Assembly (NCBI RefSeq): GCF_009193215.1
Contig: NZ_VYVA01000004.1
Span: 62,001-126,000, forward strand
Direction of reading: 5' to 3'
Length of the DNA stretch: 64,000 nt
Origin: Flavicella marina
GTDB taxonomy: Bacteria > Bacteroidota > Bacteroidia > Flavobacteriales > Flavobacteriaceae
In this document: positions 19,143 through 28,210 of the stretch, piece after piece
How positions within the stretch are numbered: the first letter of the stretch is position 1
Layout: each line of letters starts with the position of its first letter
Notes under the pieces: model-generated
The model's input: only the letters and a program-made list of their open reading frames with translations
The model's database searches: none
Told to the model about the DNA's origin: nothing
Translations under genes and position numbers: made by a program

Positions 19143-21770
19143 TTACAACGTAGCCAAACTCGCTTTTAAGGTTTCTATTTTCGCTAAAGCATCTGCTTCT
19201 TTTTTGCGCTCATTTGCAATTACCTGTTCAGGTGCATTATTTACGAAACGCTCGTTGCTTAATTTTTTCTGAACAGATTTTAAAAAGCCTTCAGTATATT
19301 TTAATTCCTCATTGATTTTTGCGATTTCTTCTTCAACATTAATTGCTCCTGAAACCGGAATAAAATACTCGTTAGACTTAATTCTAAAGCTCAATGCTCC
19401 TTCTACTGCTGCAGCTACTTTTTCGATTTTAGTTGTATTACCCAACTTCTCAATCACAGCATTAAATGTATCACTAGCATTTTCGTTATCTAAAACAGAA
19501 AGCGCAATCTCATCTTTAAAACTGATGTTTTTATCTTTTCTTATTTTTCTAATTCCTGAAATTACTTCAGAAGCAAATTCAAAATCAGCTATAATTTTTT
19601 CATCAAAAGAAACTAACTCAGGGTACTCTGATATAATTAACGCTTCTTCAGGAGTTCTTGTTTCTATATGTTGCCAAATCTCTTCAGTTAAGAATGGCAT
19701 AAATGGATGTAACAACTTTAAATTATCTTCCAAACATTGGATTGCTGCTTTTTGTGTTAAAGCGTCTATCGGTTGCTGATAACCCGGCTTAATCATCTCT
19801 AAGAACCAAGAAGAAAAATCGTCGTATATCAACTTGTAAATAGTCATCAAAGCTTCTGAAATTCTATATTCTTCAAAAGATTTTTCGATACTTACCAATG
19901 CCTTTTGGAATTTAGCTGTATACCAAGCAATGGCTGTTTTAGATGATTCTGGTTGTTCGATAGCTTCTGAAACTTCCCAACCGTTCACCAATCTAAAAGC
20001 ATTCCATATTTTACTAGAGAAGTTTCTTCCTTGTTCACATAATTCTTCATCGAATAACAAGTCGTTTCCAGCAGCTGCACTTAGCAACAACCCTGTACGA
20101 ACACCATCAGCACCATATTTTTTCATCAACTCGATAGGGTCTGGGGAATTCCCTAAGGATTTCGACATTTTTCTACGTTGCTTGTCTCTTACAATTCCAG
20201 TAAAATACACATTGCTAAATGGTTTCGCATCAGCAAATTCATATCCTGCAAATATCATACGAGCTACCCAAAAGAAAATAATATCTGGTCCAGTTACCAA
20301 ATCGTTTGTTGGATAATAATACTTAAATTCTTCATTATCTGGATTTCTTATTCCATCAAATAAAGATATTGGCCACAACCAAGATGAGAACCAAGTATCC
20401 AATGCGTCCGGATCTTGCTTTAAATCATCAATTGATAATTTTGTATTTCCTGTAACCACTTTTGCTTTTTCTAAAGCTTCTTCTTTGGTTTGTGCTACAA
20501 CGTAATCCTCTAGTCCTTCACCATAGAAAAATGCAGGAATCTGATGACCCCACCATAATTGACGAGAAATATTCCAATCACGAATATTTTCTAACCAATA
20601 CTTGTATGTGTTGTTATAGTGCTTTGGATAGAATTTGATGTCTTCGTCTTTTAAAACAGCATCCAAAGCAGGTTTTACGATTTCTTCCATTTTTAAGAAC
20701 CACTGCACAGAAATTTTTGGTTCGATAACTGCTTTTGTTCTTTCAGAGACACCAACTTTATGCATGTGCTTTTCAGTTTTCACTAAAGCCCCTGATGCTT
20801 CTAATTCTTTTGCAATTTCCTTTCTGGCTACAAAACGATCTTTACCTTCATAATGCAAACCTAAAGCATTTAAAGTTCCATCATCGTTTAAAACATCAAT
20901 CACCTCTAGATTGTGCTTTTCACCGATTGTCTTATCGTTTTGATCGTGCGCAGGTGTAATTTTTAAACACCCTGTACCGAATTCAACATCTACATATTCA
21001 TCTTCAATTATTGGAATTACGCGATTCGCGATAGGCACAATTACCTTCTTTCCTTTCAAATGAATAAAACGTTCGTCTGTAGGATTGATACATATTGCAG
21101 TGTCTCCTAATAAAGTTTCAGGTCGCGTAGTCGCAACAGTAATTTTTTCATCAGAACCTTCTATCTGATAATTGATATAATATAAATTTCCTTGTTTTTC
21201 AACAAACTCTACTTCTTCATCAGACAAGGTAGTTTTTGCTTCAGGATCCCAATTTACCATTCTATAGCCACGGTAAATCAACCCTTTTTCAAACAAGTCA
21301 ACAAAAACTTTTGAAACAGCTTCACTTAAATCATCATCCATAGTAAACGCTGTACGCTCCCAATCACACGATGCTCCTAATTTTTTTAGCTGTTCTAGAA
21401 TAATACCACCATGTTTATCTGTCCACTCCCAAGCATGCGTTAAGAATTCATCACGAGTAAGATCGTCTTTGTTGATCCCCTCCTCTTTTAATTTTGCTAC
21501 AACTTTAGCTTCGGTTGCAATAGATGCATGATCGGTACCAGGTACCCAACAAGCATTGTATCCTTTCAAACGAGCACGACGAATTAATACGTCTTGTATG
21601 GTATTATTTAACATATGTCCCATATGTAAAACTCCAGTAACGTTTGGTGGAGGGATGACTATCGTATAGGCTTCTTTTTCGTTTGGTGTTGAATGAAAAT
21701 ATCCATGCTCCATCCAATAGCTATACCATTTGTCTTCTACGTTTTCTGGGTTGTATTTATTTGGGATCAT
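19143..21770 (-). CDS. valS: Valyl-tRNA synthetase
   Basis: ValS charges tRNA-Val; the cognate tRNA-Val(TAC) is encoded at 40.7 kb. The 875-residue class I enzyme shows the HIGH-type signature VLHMGHMLN near residue 47 and the KMSKS signature RRKMSKSLGNS near residue 533. The editing domain (ATTRPETLLGDTAI) lies between them. The C-terminal coiled coil characteristic of ValS (about 810-875, EEIAKINEELKYTEGFLKSV) is present. Full length, no frameshift. It stands alone, with a -7 promoter element 65 bases upstream. Confidence 0.98.
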   Translation of the reverse strand: MIPNKYNPENVEDKWYSYWMEHGYFHSTPNEKEAYTIVIPPPNVTGVLHMGHMLNNTIQDVLIRRARLKGYNACWVPGTDHASIATEAKVVAKLKEEGINKDDLTRDEFLTHAWEWTDKHGGIILEQLKKLGASCDWERTAFTMDDDLSEAVSKVFVDLFEKGLIYRGYRMVNWDPEAKTTLSDEEVEFVEKQGNLYYINYQIEGSDEKITVATTRPETLLGDTAICINPTDERFIHLKGKKVIVPIANRVIPIIEDEYVDVEFGTGCLKITPAHDQNDKTIGEKHNLEVIDVLNDDGTLNALGLHYEGKDRFVARKEIAKELEASGALVKTEKHMHKVGVSERTKAVIEPKISVQWFLKMEEIVKPALDAVLKDEDIKFYPKHYNNTYKYWLENIRDWNISRQLWWGHQIPAFFYGEGLEDYVVAQTKEEALEKAKVVTGNTKLSIDDLKQDPDALDTWFSSWLWPISLFDGIRNPDNEEFKYYYPTNDLVTGPDIIFFWVARMIFAGYEFADAKPFSNVYFTGIVRDKQRRKMSKSLGNSPDPIELMKKYGADGVRTGLLLSAAAGNDLLFDEELCEQGRNFSSKIWNAFRLVNGWEVSEAIEQPESSKTAIAWYTAKFQKALVSIEKSFEEYRISEALMTIYKLIYDDFSSWFLEMIKPGYQQPIDALTQKAAIQCLEDNLKLLHPFMPFLTEEIWQHIETRTPEEALIISEYPELVSFDEKIIADFEFASEVISGIRKIRKDKNISFKDEIALSVLDNENASDTFNAVIEKLGNTTKIEKVAAAVEGALSFRIKSNEYFIPVSGAINVEEEIAKINEELKYTEGFLKSVQKKLSNERFVNNAPEQVIANERKKEADALAKIETLKASLATL

Positions 21771-21835
21771 TGTAAAATGAGTTGTAATTAATTATCTATT
21801 TCTATTAAAAAGTAACAGTACTTTTTAAGTGTTTG

Positions 21836-21843
21836 CAAAAGTA
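21836..21843 (-). promoter_or_regulatory. Candidate -7 element for valS
   Basis: TACTTTTG on the minus strand fits TAnnTTTG. It is divergent from the DUF1573 promoter at 21884-21912. Confidence 0.4.
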
Positions 21844-21883
21844 CAATTATCTCTTTTAACTAAAAAGTTAACAAACCTATATT

Positions 21884-21912
21884 TTGTAGGCTCGCAATTA
21901 TGTTTATTTTTG
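21884..21912 (+). promoter_or_regulatory. Bacteroidetes-type promoter of the DUF1573 gene
   Basis: TTG (21884-21886), an 18-base spacer and TATTTTTG (21905-21912) fit the consensus. The position supports the ATG at 21934 and excludes the longer upstream in-frame start at 21829. Confidence 0.65.
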
Positions 21913-21933
21913 TTTCAGATAAAACAAAATCTT

Positions 21934-22344
21934 ATGAAAAAATCGATATTCTTTGCTGTATTTTTTATTGGGCTATTTTCTATGAATGCACAAACAGCAA
22001 AACCTGTAGAAAATTTTGATGCCAATGCACCAGCGTTTAAATTTAATGAAGAAGTTATTGACTACGGAAAAATTGAAAAAGGTGCTGACGGAGCACGTGA
22101 ATTTACATTTACCAATGTTGGAGGTAGTCCTTTGATTATTTCTGCTACAAAAGGAAGTTGTGGTTGTACCGTGCCAACCTATGATAAAGAACCAATTATG
22201 CCAGGAGAAACAGGTACTATTCGTGTGAAATACGACACCAAAAGAATCGGAAGGTTTTCAAAATCTGTAACAATCACTTCTAATGCCACCGAATCAAAAA
22301 AAGTGGTACGAATAAAGGGTGAAGTACTACAACCGAAAGAATAG
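21934..22344 (+). CDS. Secreted DUF1573 domain protein
   Basis: The 136-residue product has a Sec signal peptide (MKKSIFFAVFFIGLFSMNAQ) and a single DUF1573 domain, an immunoglobulin-like beta fold of Bacteroidetes. The family hallmark SCGCTVPTYDKEPIMPGETG is visible, as are KFNEEVIDYGKIEKG at the start and VKYDTKRIGRFSKSVTI. Role unknown; such proteins are periplasmic or surface-associated. The start is placed at 21934 because of the signal peptide and promoter position. A bidirectional terminator follows. Confidence 0.92.
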   Translation: MKKSIFFAVFFIGLFSMNAQTAKPVENFDANAPAFKFNEEVIDYGKIEKGADGAREFTFTNVGGSPLIISATKGSCGCTVPTYDKEPIMPGETGTIRVKYDTKRIGRFSKSVTITSNATESKKVVRIKGEVLQPKE

Positions 22345-22364
22345 TTACGAATAAAAATATATAG

Positions 22365-22389
22365 AAAAGCACTCAAATTGAGTGCTTTT
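22365..22389. terminator. Bidirectional terminator between convergent genes
   Basis: AAAAGCACTC/GAGTGCTTTT with an AAATT loop has an A-run on one side and T-run on the other. It sits 20 bases after the DUF1573 stop and abuts the stop of the GlmU-like gene at 22391. Confidence 0.8.
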
Positions 22390-22390
22390 T

Positions 22391-23566
22391 TTATGTTCTG
22401 TATTCATTCGAAATTTCAAAAACTGTTGTGAGTATCTCCTTATCAATATCTGTAAAAGCCTCTTTTTTAAGTTGTTTCATTTTTGACGCATCTTCTATCG
22501 CTTTATCTAAATGATAGATTGATTTTTTTTCAAATCCACTCCACGAAAACGAAGGAATAAATTTTTCTGGAAACCCTGAACCAAAAATATTTGATGATAC
22601 TCCGATCACTGTACCTGTATTGATCATGGTGTTGATCCCTAATTTAGAATAATCACCTAAAAACAGACCACAAAATTGCAAACCTGAATTGACAAATTCC
22701 TTTTCAGAATAACTCCACAATTTAATCTCGCTATGGTTATTTTTCATATTCGAACAGTTGGTATCTGCTCCAAAATTACACCACTCACCTACCACTGAGT
22801 TTCCAAGATATCCATCGTGTCCTTTGTTAGAATTTCCGAAAAAGACAACATTTTTTACTTCACCACCAACCGTACAATTTGGTCCAACCGTTGTGCCTCC
22901 ATAAATTTTTGCTCCCATTTTTAGGACAGCGCTTTCACCAATTGAAAAAGGACCTCGAATATGACTACCTTCCATTAAAACAGCACCTTTGCCTATATAA
23001 ATAGGTCCATCTGTAACATTTAAGCTTACACACTCCATACTTACACCTTCTTCAACAAAAAGATTTTCGACATTGCCGATAATTGTATTTGAACTTGAAA
23101 TTTTTGACGATGTTCGTTCATTCGTCAATAAGTCAAAATCACTTGCTATGGCTTTGTAATTATTAGAAAAAATCTCTGATAATGATGTGAGTCGTATCAA
23201 GTCAGATTTATATTCAATCATTTCATAAGAATCAAATTCGACTTCTTCTTGCTCTTGAGTGGCAAAAAAAGAAATAACTTCACATTGGTATACAATCGCT
23301 TGATTTCTTTCTAAAAATGATACATCTTCAGCGAGTTTTTCTGTTGGTATAATGGAAGCATCAATAAATACATTTTCTTCGAATTCCACCATCGGAAACT
23401 TATCTTCCAAATATTCCTCTGTTAAATAAGTAACGGTACATCCTAACATTTTTTCCCATTTTTCTCTAATAGTAAGAATTCCTATTCGTATTTCAGCAAC
23501 AGGACGTGTATAGGTAAAAGGTAATAGATTCTCACGAAAAGCACCGTCGTAAAGTATGTAGTTCAT
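22391..23566 (-). CDS. GlmU-like putative sugar-nucleotidyl/acyl transferase (Bacteroidetes type, TIGR03991-like)
   Basis: The 391-residue protein starts with MNYILYDGAFRENLLPFTYTRP and has a nucleotidyltransferase-like N-terminal part. A C-terminal left-handed beta helix follows (about 150-340) with hexapeptide repeats such as IGKGAVLMEGSHI and IGESAVLKMGAKI. This is the layout of the Bacteroidetes group annotated as alternative GlmU, proposed to act in UDP-GlcNAc synthesis. The N-terminal domain lacks the usual GxGTR nucleotide loop of GlmU, so the uridylyltransferase activity is uncertain. Monocistronic. Confidence 0.88.
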   Translation of the reverse strand: MNYILYDGAFRENLLPFTYTRPVAEIRIGILTIREKWEKMLGCTVTYLTEEYLEDKFPMVEFEENVFIDASIIPTEKLAEDVSFLERNQAIVYQCEVISFFATQEQEEVEFDSYEMIEYKSDLIRLTSLSEIFSNNYKAIASDFDLLTNERTSSKISSSNTIIGNVENLFVEEGVSMECVSLNVTDGPIYIGKGAVLMEGSHIRGPFSIGESAVLKMGAKIYGGTTVGPNCTVGGEVKNVVFFGNSNKGHDGYLGNSVVGEWCNFGADTNCSNMKNNHSEIKLWSYSEKEFVNSGLQFCGLFLGDYSKLGINTMINTGTVIGVSSNIFGSGFPEKFIPSFSWSGFEKKSIYHLDKAIEDASKMKQLKKEAFTDIDKEILTTVFEISNEYRT

Positions 23567-23582
23567 AATTTTTCACTTTCTA

Positions 23583-23590
23583 CAAATATA
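23583..23590 (-). promoter_or_regulatory. Candidate -7 element for the GlmU-like gene
   Basis: TATATTTG on the minus strand, 16 bases upstream of the ATG, matches TAnnTTTG. The nearest TTG gives a 24-base spacer, slightly outside the usual range. Confidence 0.4.
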
Positions 23591-23720
23591 TTCTTTTACA
23601 ATAGTACACACTACCAACATGAATACATTTATGTTTTTAAAAAAATAAATCTTATTTTTAACTTTAACTAAATGTAAGTTACTTATTTATATTCGACGTA
23701 TTTTACACTAAAACCAATTT

Positions 23721-24635
23721 ATGAAAAAATATACAACCGTATTCATTGCCATATTTGGCGCTCTACTCGTGTCATGCTCATCAGATAACGGCGAGGTGGA
23801 AACTAAAACCTTTACTACACAACTTTCGAAAACTTCAATAAATTTTGGAAATGTAGAAGTTGCGGAAGAACGGAAAGAAACATTTTTAGTAACCAACACA
23901 GGTACACAAGCCATTACAATTAGTAACATTACAGCACCAACCGGTTTTTCTGTTTCTCCTACAAGTGGGACGATAAACTCTGGTGATTTCATCAATTTCA
24001 CCGTTACTTTTATTCCTAATGCGATTGATATTTTTAATGGAAACATAGTCATTACTTCCAACTCAACTAGTACTGCAAATACGATCAGTGTTTCCGGTAC
24101 AGGTAGTACCATTACAACAGGTGTAAAAACATACGAAAACACCATTGCTTCGATCATGAATAAAAGTTGTTCTACCACAGGGTGTCATAGTGGACAAAAC
24201 CCTGCTGGAAGTGTTTCTCTAACAAACTTTGACGAAGTGAAAAACGGATTTATTGTTGATGATTCTTGGGGAGAAATTACGTCGGGTAGAATGCCAAAAG
24301 CGGGAGTTTCTCCACTTACACAAGACGACAAAGATAATTTGGAAACTTGGATCAATGCAGGGTACCCTTCTGGAGAATTAAAAATAACAAGCTATGTAAC
24401 AGATGTTGCTCCTTTGATAAATCAAAGCTGTGCTACTACTAATTGTCATGGAGGAGCACAATCACCGACATTATCAAATTATAGTCAAGTAAAAACTGCT
24501 TTTGAAGCTACCGGTAACTTGAGCTCTATTGGAAGAATAGAAAGCGGTAATATGCCTAAAAACAGTGCAAACTTAGCACAATCAAATATTGATTTATTAA
24601 AAACTTGGATAAACACTGGTTTTATTGAGCAATAA
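23721..24635 (+). CDS. Lipoprotein with choice-of-anchor-D-like domain and two CX4CH haem-binding repeats
   Basis: The 304-residue protein begins with a lipoprotein signal (lipobox LVSC, Cys19). Residues 35-130 form an Ig-like choice-of-anchor D/HYDIN-type domain (INFGNVEVAEERKETFLVTNTG). Two homologous repeats follow. Repeat 1 (141-215) has CSTTGCH (150-156) and GRMPKAG; repeat 2 (226-301) has CATTNCH (237-243) and GNMPKN. Each thus has a CX4CH site and a downstream methionine that could be the distal haem ligand; both end in a TWIN[AT]G motif. CX4CH is a haem motif known from cytochromes c3 but rarer than CX2CH. A di-haem cell-envelope electron carrier is inferred. Confidence 0.82.
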   Translation: MKKYTTVFIAIFGALLVSCSSDNGEVETKTFTTQLSKTSINFGNVEVAEERKETFLVTNTGTQAITISNITAPTGFSVSPTSGTINSGDFINFTVTFIPNAIDIFNGNIVITSNSTSTANTISVSGTGSTITTGVKTYENTIASIMNKSCSTTGCHSGQNPAGSVSLTNFDEVKNGFIVDDSWGEITSGRMPKAGVSPLTQDDKDNLETWINAGYPSGELKITSYVTDVAPLINQSCATTNCHGGAQSPTLSNYSQVKTAFEATGNLSSIGRIESGNMPKNSANLAQSNIDLLKTWINTGFIEQ

Positions 24636-24646
24636 AAGAAATCAAA

Positions 24647-24685
24647 AAAAAATGTACCCATCGACTAGCTCAGGGTACATTTTTT
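24647..24685. terminator. Bidirectional terminator between di-haem lipoprotein and DUF349 genes
   Basis: A 13-bp stem AAAAAATGTACCC/GGGTACATTTTTT with a 13-base loop overlaps the stop codon of the minus-strand DUF349 gene. The loop and 3' stem contain AGCTCAGGGTAC, nearly shared with the repeat at 19112-19123. Confidence 0.8.
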
Positions 24686-26612
24686 ATTCATTCAAACTTC
24701 TGACATGATTGAGTTTCTTTTTCCATACTGCCAGCATTTTTCCTTTTTCTTCGATTGATTTTCTAACATTCACAACCAGCGGATTTTCTTCAGTAGCATT
24801 TGCTATAAAACTAATGTTATTATCTAATTGCTGTATTTCTTTTGAGATCTCATCTATTTTCTTTCTCAAAAACTGAATCTCACTTTCGATTTTACGCGTG
24901 TCGTTAGACGCAGCATATGAATCTACTTGCAACTTATATTTCAACATTTCCAACTCGCTACCTTCTATCGATAATTGTTTGAACAGTTTTTCGATTGCAG
25001 AATTAAAATCATTTTCTATTTGCTTGTCTTTTCTAGGAACACGTCCAATATTTTTCCAAGTTTTCAAATATGCTTTCACCTCTTCAAGTGTGATACCTTT
25101 GTTACCAATAACAGCATTGATCTGTGACAAGAAATCTTTTTTAGTCGCTAACGCATCTAACTCTTCTTGAGAACCATTGTCTTTAATTTGATGTACTCTA
25201 TCAAAAAAATGATTACACGCATCTTTAAATTCTTTCCAAATTTTGTCAGAATGTTTTCTTGGAACATGTCCTATAGTTTTCCAATCTGCTTGAATTTTTT
25301 TCATCTGATTGGTTACTGTTTTAAAATCGTCACTATCTTTTAATGACTTTGCAACATCCAACAAAGCCAACTTCGCTGTAAGGTTTTTGTGTTGCTCGGC
25401 ATTTAATTCTTTATAGAACTGATTTTTAGCATGATTGAATTTTTTGGTTACAGCTTTTAATTCATCCCAAATTTTTTGACTTTTATTTCTAGGAACTTTC
25501 CCTATCGTAAAAAACACTTCTCTTTTTGCTTCAAATTGTTTTATAGATTTCTGCCAATCAGAATGTGTCTTATTTTGAGAGTAATCAAACTTTGCTAAAT
25601 CAGCAATTACAGCTAACTTCTTTTGAATATTTTCTTGGTATTTTGATTTTTGCTGATCAAAATACGCATCTCTTTTGTCGTGAATAATTTTTGTTGCTTC
25701 ACTAAATTTTTGCCAAATCTCTTCGCGAAATTCACGTGATACTGGTCCAATTTCTTCTTTCCAAGCCTTGTGCAAACTTTGCAACTCTTTGAATGCCTTT
25801 GAAACATCTTCTAATTGCGTCAAAGCATAAGCCTTTTCAACAATTTTTATTTTTTCTTCTAAATTATGTTTGAAATCTAATTCACGTAAATCGTTATTCA
25901 TGTGTAACAGATCATAAAATCGTTCTACATGATGGTGATAATTACGCCAAGTATTGTTGTATTTTGTTCGTGGTACAGGTCCGATTGTCTTCCACTTGTC
26001 TTGCAACTCTTTAAATTCTTTATACATCGTTTTTGAGTTGGCTTCTTTAATAATTCGCTTTAAATTATCGATAACCTCAATACGCTTGTCTAAATTTTCT
26101 TTCAGTTGTTTCTCAAGCTCAGAATAATAGGTGTTTCGTTTTGTTCTATAATCCTGCATCAATTCATTAAACTCTACCTTCAAAGGACTTGAAAACTGAA
26201 AATCTATTGACTCACCTCCTTCTGCTAAAAATGCTGCTTTCTTTGATGCCAATAATTTACTAAACTGAGATTCAAAGTTTTTTTTCAGTGACTCAACACT
26301 CGTTTTAATAGCCTGAATTTTCTCGTTTTTTATCAGCTTTTTAAGTTCACTTACAATGTCTTCCATCGATAAAGACTGATAATCAACTGTAGGAACTATT
26401 TCTTTTTCTTCTTCTTTTTCTGCTTCTGCAGCAACCTTATCTTCAATAGAAGAAACAACTTTTTCCATGGCCTTCGTTGCTTCATCGACAACTATTGACT
26501 CTGGCTCGGCTATTATTTCTGATTTATTTTCTTCGGAAGAATTATTTGTGTTTTCATTGATTTGAGAAGCTTTGTCTAATTCTTCAGAATTTTTATTTGC
26601 TGCGTCTAACAT
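24684..26612 (-). CDS. DUF349 domain protein
   Basis: This large acidic cytoplasmic protein of 642 residues is built of repeated DUF349 helical units. At least five carry the recognisable core 'W K x I G x V P R', for example WKTIGPVPRTKYN, FFTIGKVPRNKSQ, WKTIGHVPRKHSD and WKNIGRVPRKDKQ. The first 110 residues are low-complexity and Glu-rich. There are no signal peptide or membrane spans. DUF349 proteins occur widely but their role is not settled. A role in nucleic-acid or envelope processes has been suggested only by association. Single gene, 120 bases from aroE. Confidence 0.92.
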   Translation of the reverse strand: MLDAANKNSEELDKASQINENTNNSSEENKSEIIAEPESIVVDEATKAMEKVVSSIEDKVAAEAEKEEEKEIVPTVDYQSLSMEDIVSELKKLIKNEKIQAIKTSVESLKKNFESQFSKLLASKKAAFLAEGGESIDFQFSSPLKVEFNELMQDYRTKRNTYYSELEKQLKENLDKRIEVIDNLKRIIKEANSKTMYKEFKELQDKWKTIGPVPRTKYNNTWRNYHHHVERFYDLLHMNNDLRELDFKHNLEEKIKIVEKAYALTQLEDVSKAFKELQSLHKAWKEEIGPVSREFREEIWQKFSEATKIIHDKRDAYFDQQKSKYQENIQKKLAVIADLAKFDYSQNKTHSDWQKSIKQFEAKREVFFTIGKVPRNKSQKIWDELKAVTKKFNHAKNQFYKELNAEQHKNLTAKLALLDVAKSLKDSDDFKTVTNQMKKIQADWKTIGHVPRKHSDKIWKEFKDACNHFFDRVHQIKDNGSQEELDALATKKDFLSQINAVIGNKGITLEEVKAYLKTWKNIGRVPRKDKQIENDFNSAIEKLFKQLSIEGSELEMLKYKLQVDSYAASNDTRKIESEIQFLRKKIDEISKEIQQLDNNISFIANATEENPLVVNVRKSIEEKGKMLAVWKKKLNHVRSLNE

Positions 26613-26732
26613 GTATCTATGTTTAAAGTTCCTAATTATTGTTTAAATATAGCCATAGCATCTTAAACAACAAAATTAATAGACTTTAAATAAGTAAGAT
26701 ATAAATGGTACGCCTTGTTTAAAAAGAAGGTA

Positions 26733-27482
26733 TTATTTATTCCAAATCTCCCAAGATTTTTCTGCTTGAAGCTCTAGCATTTTCATTCCGTTTGCAATAG
26801 CGGCTCCTTGTTCTTTTCCTTTACGTAAAAACGTAGTCTCAGCAGGATTGTAAATCAAATCAAATAATAAGTGTTTTTCATTAAGAAATTGATACGGAAT
26901 ATTCGGATGTTGATCAATATCTGGATGGGTACCCAATGGCGAACAGTTTACGATGATTCCTACTTGAGTTATACTATTTTCAGTTAAACTATCGTAACTA
27001 ACCTGGGTAGCATCTTTAGGAACTCTAGAAACAAATTTGTATGAAATTCCACGTTTTTTAAAAGCATAAGCCACAGCTTTTGACGCACCACCGGTTCCTA
27101 AAATCAAAGCCGTTTTATGGTGTTTTTTAATAAACGGGGCAATAGATTGATCGAAACCATATACATCTGTATTATAGCCTACACGTGTACCATCTTCAAG
27201 AATTTTAATGGTGTTCACTGCGCCTATTTCATCGGCTTCTTGATCTATACTATCTAAGAAAGCACCAACTTCTTCTTTATAAGGAATCGTAACATTCATC
27301 CCAATTAAAGATTCTTTATGTGTTTCAAAAAGGATAGGAAATGCATCGATAGATTCTAAATCAAAATTCACATACGAATTTTCTGTCAATTTCATCTTTT
27401 CAAATTTCTCAGAAAAATATCCTCTAGAGAAAGAATACTCAATGTTTTTACCTACCAAACCAAACAGTTTTTTTGCACACAT
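26733..27482 (-). CDS. aroE: Shikimate dehydrogenase
   Basis: AroE reduces 3-dehydroshikimate to shikimate with NADPH. The 249-residue protein has GLVGKNIEYSFSRGYF at the N terminus, where SxS binds shikimate. NVTIPYKEEV with the catalytic lysine, NTDVYGF with the catalytic aspartate, and the nucleotide loop LILGTGGASKAVAYA follow. The C terminus GMKMLELQAEKSWEIW is typical. It is slightly shorter than E. coli AroE (272) but complete. Single gene, flanked by DUF349 upstream and the SCO operon downstream. Confidence 0.96.
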   Translation of the reverse strand: MCAKKLFGLVGKNIEYSFSRGYFSEKFEKMKLTENSYVNFDLESIDAFPILFETHKESLIGMNVTIPYKEEVGAFLDSIDQEADEIGAVNTIKILEDGTRVGYNTDVYGFDQSIAPFIKKHHKTALILGTGGASKAVAYAFKKRGISYKFVSRVPKDATQVSYDSLTENSITQVGIIVNCSPLGTHPDIDQHPNIPYQFLNEKHLLFDLIYNPAETTFLRKGKEQGAAIANGMKMLELQAEKSWEIWNK

Positions 27483-27559
27483 AATATAATTTTTGAAAGC
27501 AAAAATATCGAAAACCTATATGCTTACCATAAAAAAACACTCTTTTCTGACAAGATATT

Positions 27560-28210
27560 TTATTCTTTAAGTAGTGTTTGAATATCTATTTTTAATTGAT
27601 TTATAGAAGCTCTATTCAATCCGTTATAAATTCCTCTAATATGTTTGTTTTTGTCAATCAATAAAAAATTCTCTGTATGCAGAAAATCGTTAACATCTTT
27701 AATCGTACCTAAATCATTTTCCACAAAATATTGTTCTCTTCCTAAACGATAAATAGTAGTTCTTTCTCCTGTCACCAAATGCCATTTACCAGCTATAGCG
27801 CCTTTGTTAACAGCATAATTCTTTAACACAGATACGGAATCTTTCTCAGGAGTTACAGAATGAGAAAGTAAAAGCAGGTCTTTTTCATTTAAAAATGCAT
27901 CTTGAATTTCTTTCATATTTGCTGTCATTCGAGGACAAATACCAGGGCAAGAAGTAAAAAAAAAGTCGGTGACATAAATTTTATCTTCGAACGTAGCTGA
28001 GTTAACAATATCACCATCTTGATTTACAGTTGTAAAATTTGAGATACTGTGGAAATTCTTTTCTTCATCACTACCCGGCACTAACCAATATGGAGTAAAA
28101 CTCTCATCTTTATAATATGGTAAATGCGCAACCCTACTTTTATTATCAGTCTCTTTACAACCGAAACATAATAAAAAAAGTATCGTTACTTTAATTGATA
28201 TAATTTTCAT
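27560..28210 (-). CDS. SCO1/SenC-family lipoprotein
   Basis: The product of about 216 residues has a lipoprotein signal ending LCFGC and a thioredoxin-like SCO domain. The copper-binding CxxxC appears as SCPGICPRM and the third ligand as the histidine in FLHTENFLLID. SCO proteins deliver copper to the CuA site of cytochrome oxidase or act as thiol-disulfide reductases. The ATG at 28210 is preferred to a TTG at 28219. Its start overlaps the 3' end of the YwqK-like gene by about 20 bases, so it is the third gene of a coupled operon. Confidence 0.93.
   Translation of the reverse strand: MKIISIKVTILFLLCFGCKETDNKSRVAHLPYYKDESFTPYWLVPGSDEEKNFHSISNFTTVNQDGDIVNSATFEDKIYVTDFFFTSCPGICPRMTANMKEIQDAFLNEKDLLLLSHSVTPEKDSVSVLKNYAVNKGAIAGKWHLVTGERTTIYRLGREQYFVENDLGTIKDVNDFLHTENFLLIDKNKHIRGIYNGLNRASINQLKIDIQTLLKE

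Noticed and set aside
19312-19779. Long open frame (155 codons) on the plus strand inside valS.
   Set aside because: It is antisense to a certain gene, has no recognisable family, and arises from codon use in the valS frame.
23708-24178. Open frame of 156 codons on the minus strand inside the di-haem lipoprotein gene.
   Set aside because: It has no family match and its valine-rich composition is that of a mirror frame; the plus-strand gene has a signal peptide and repeats.
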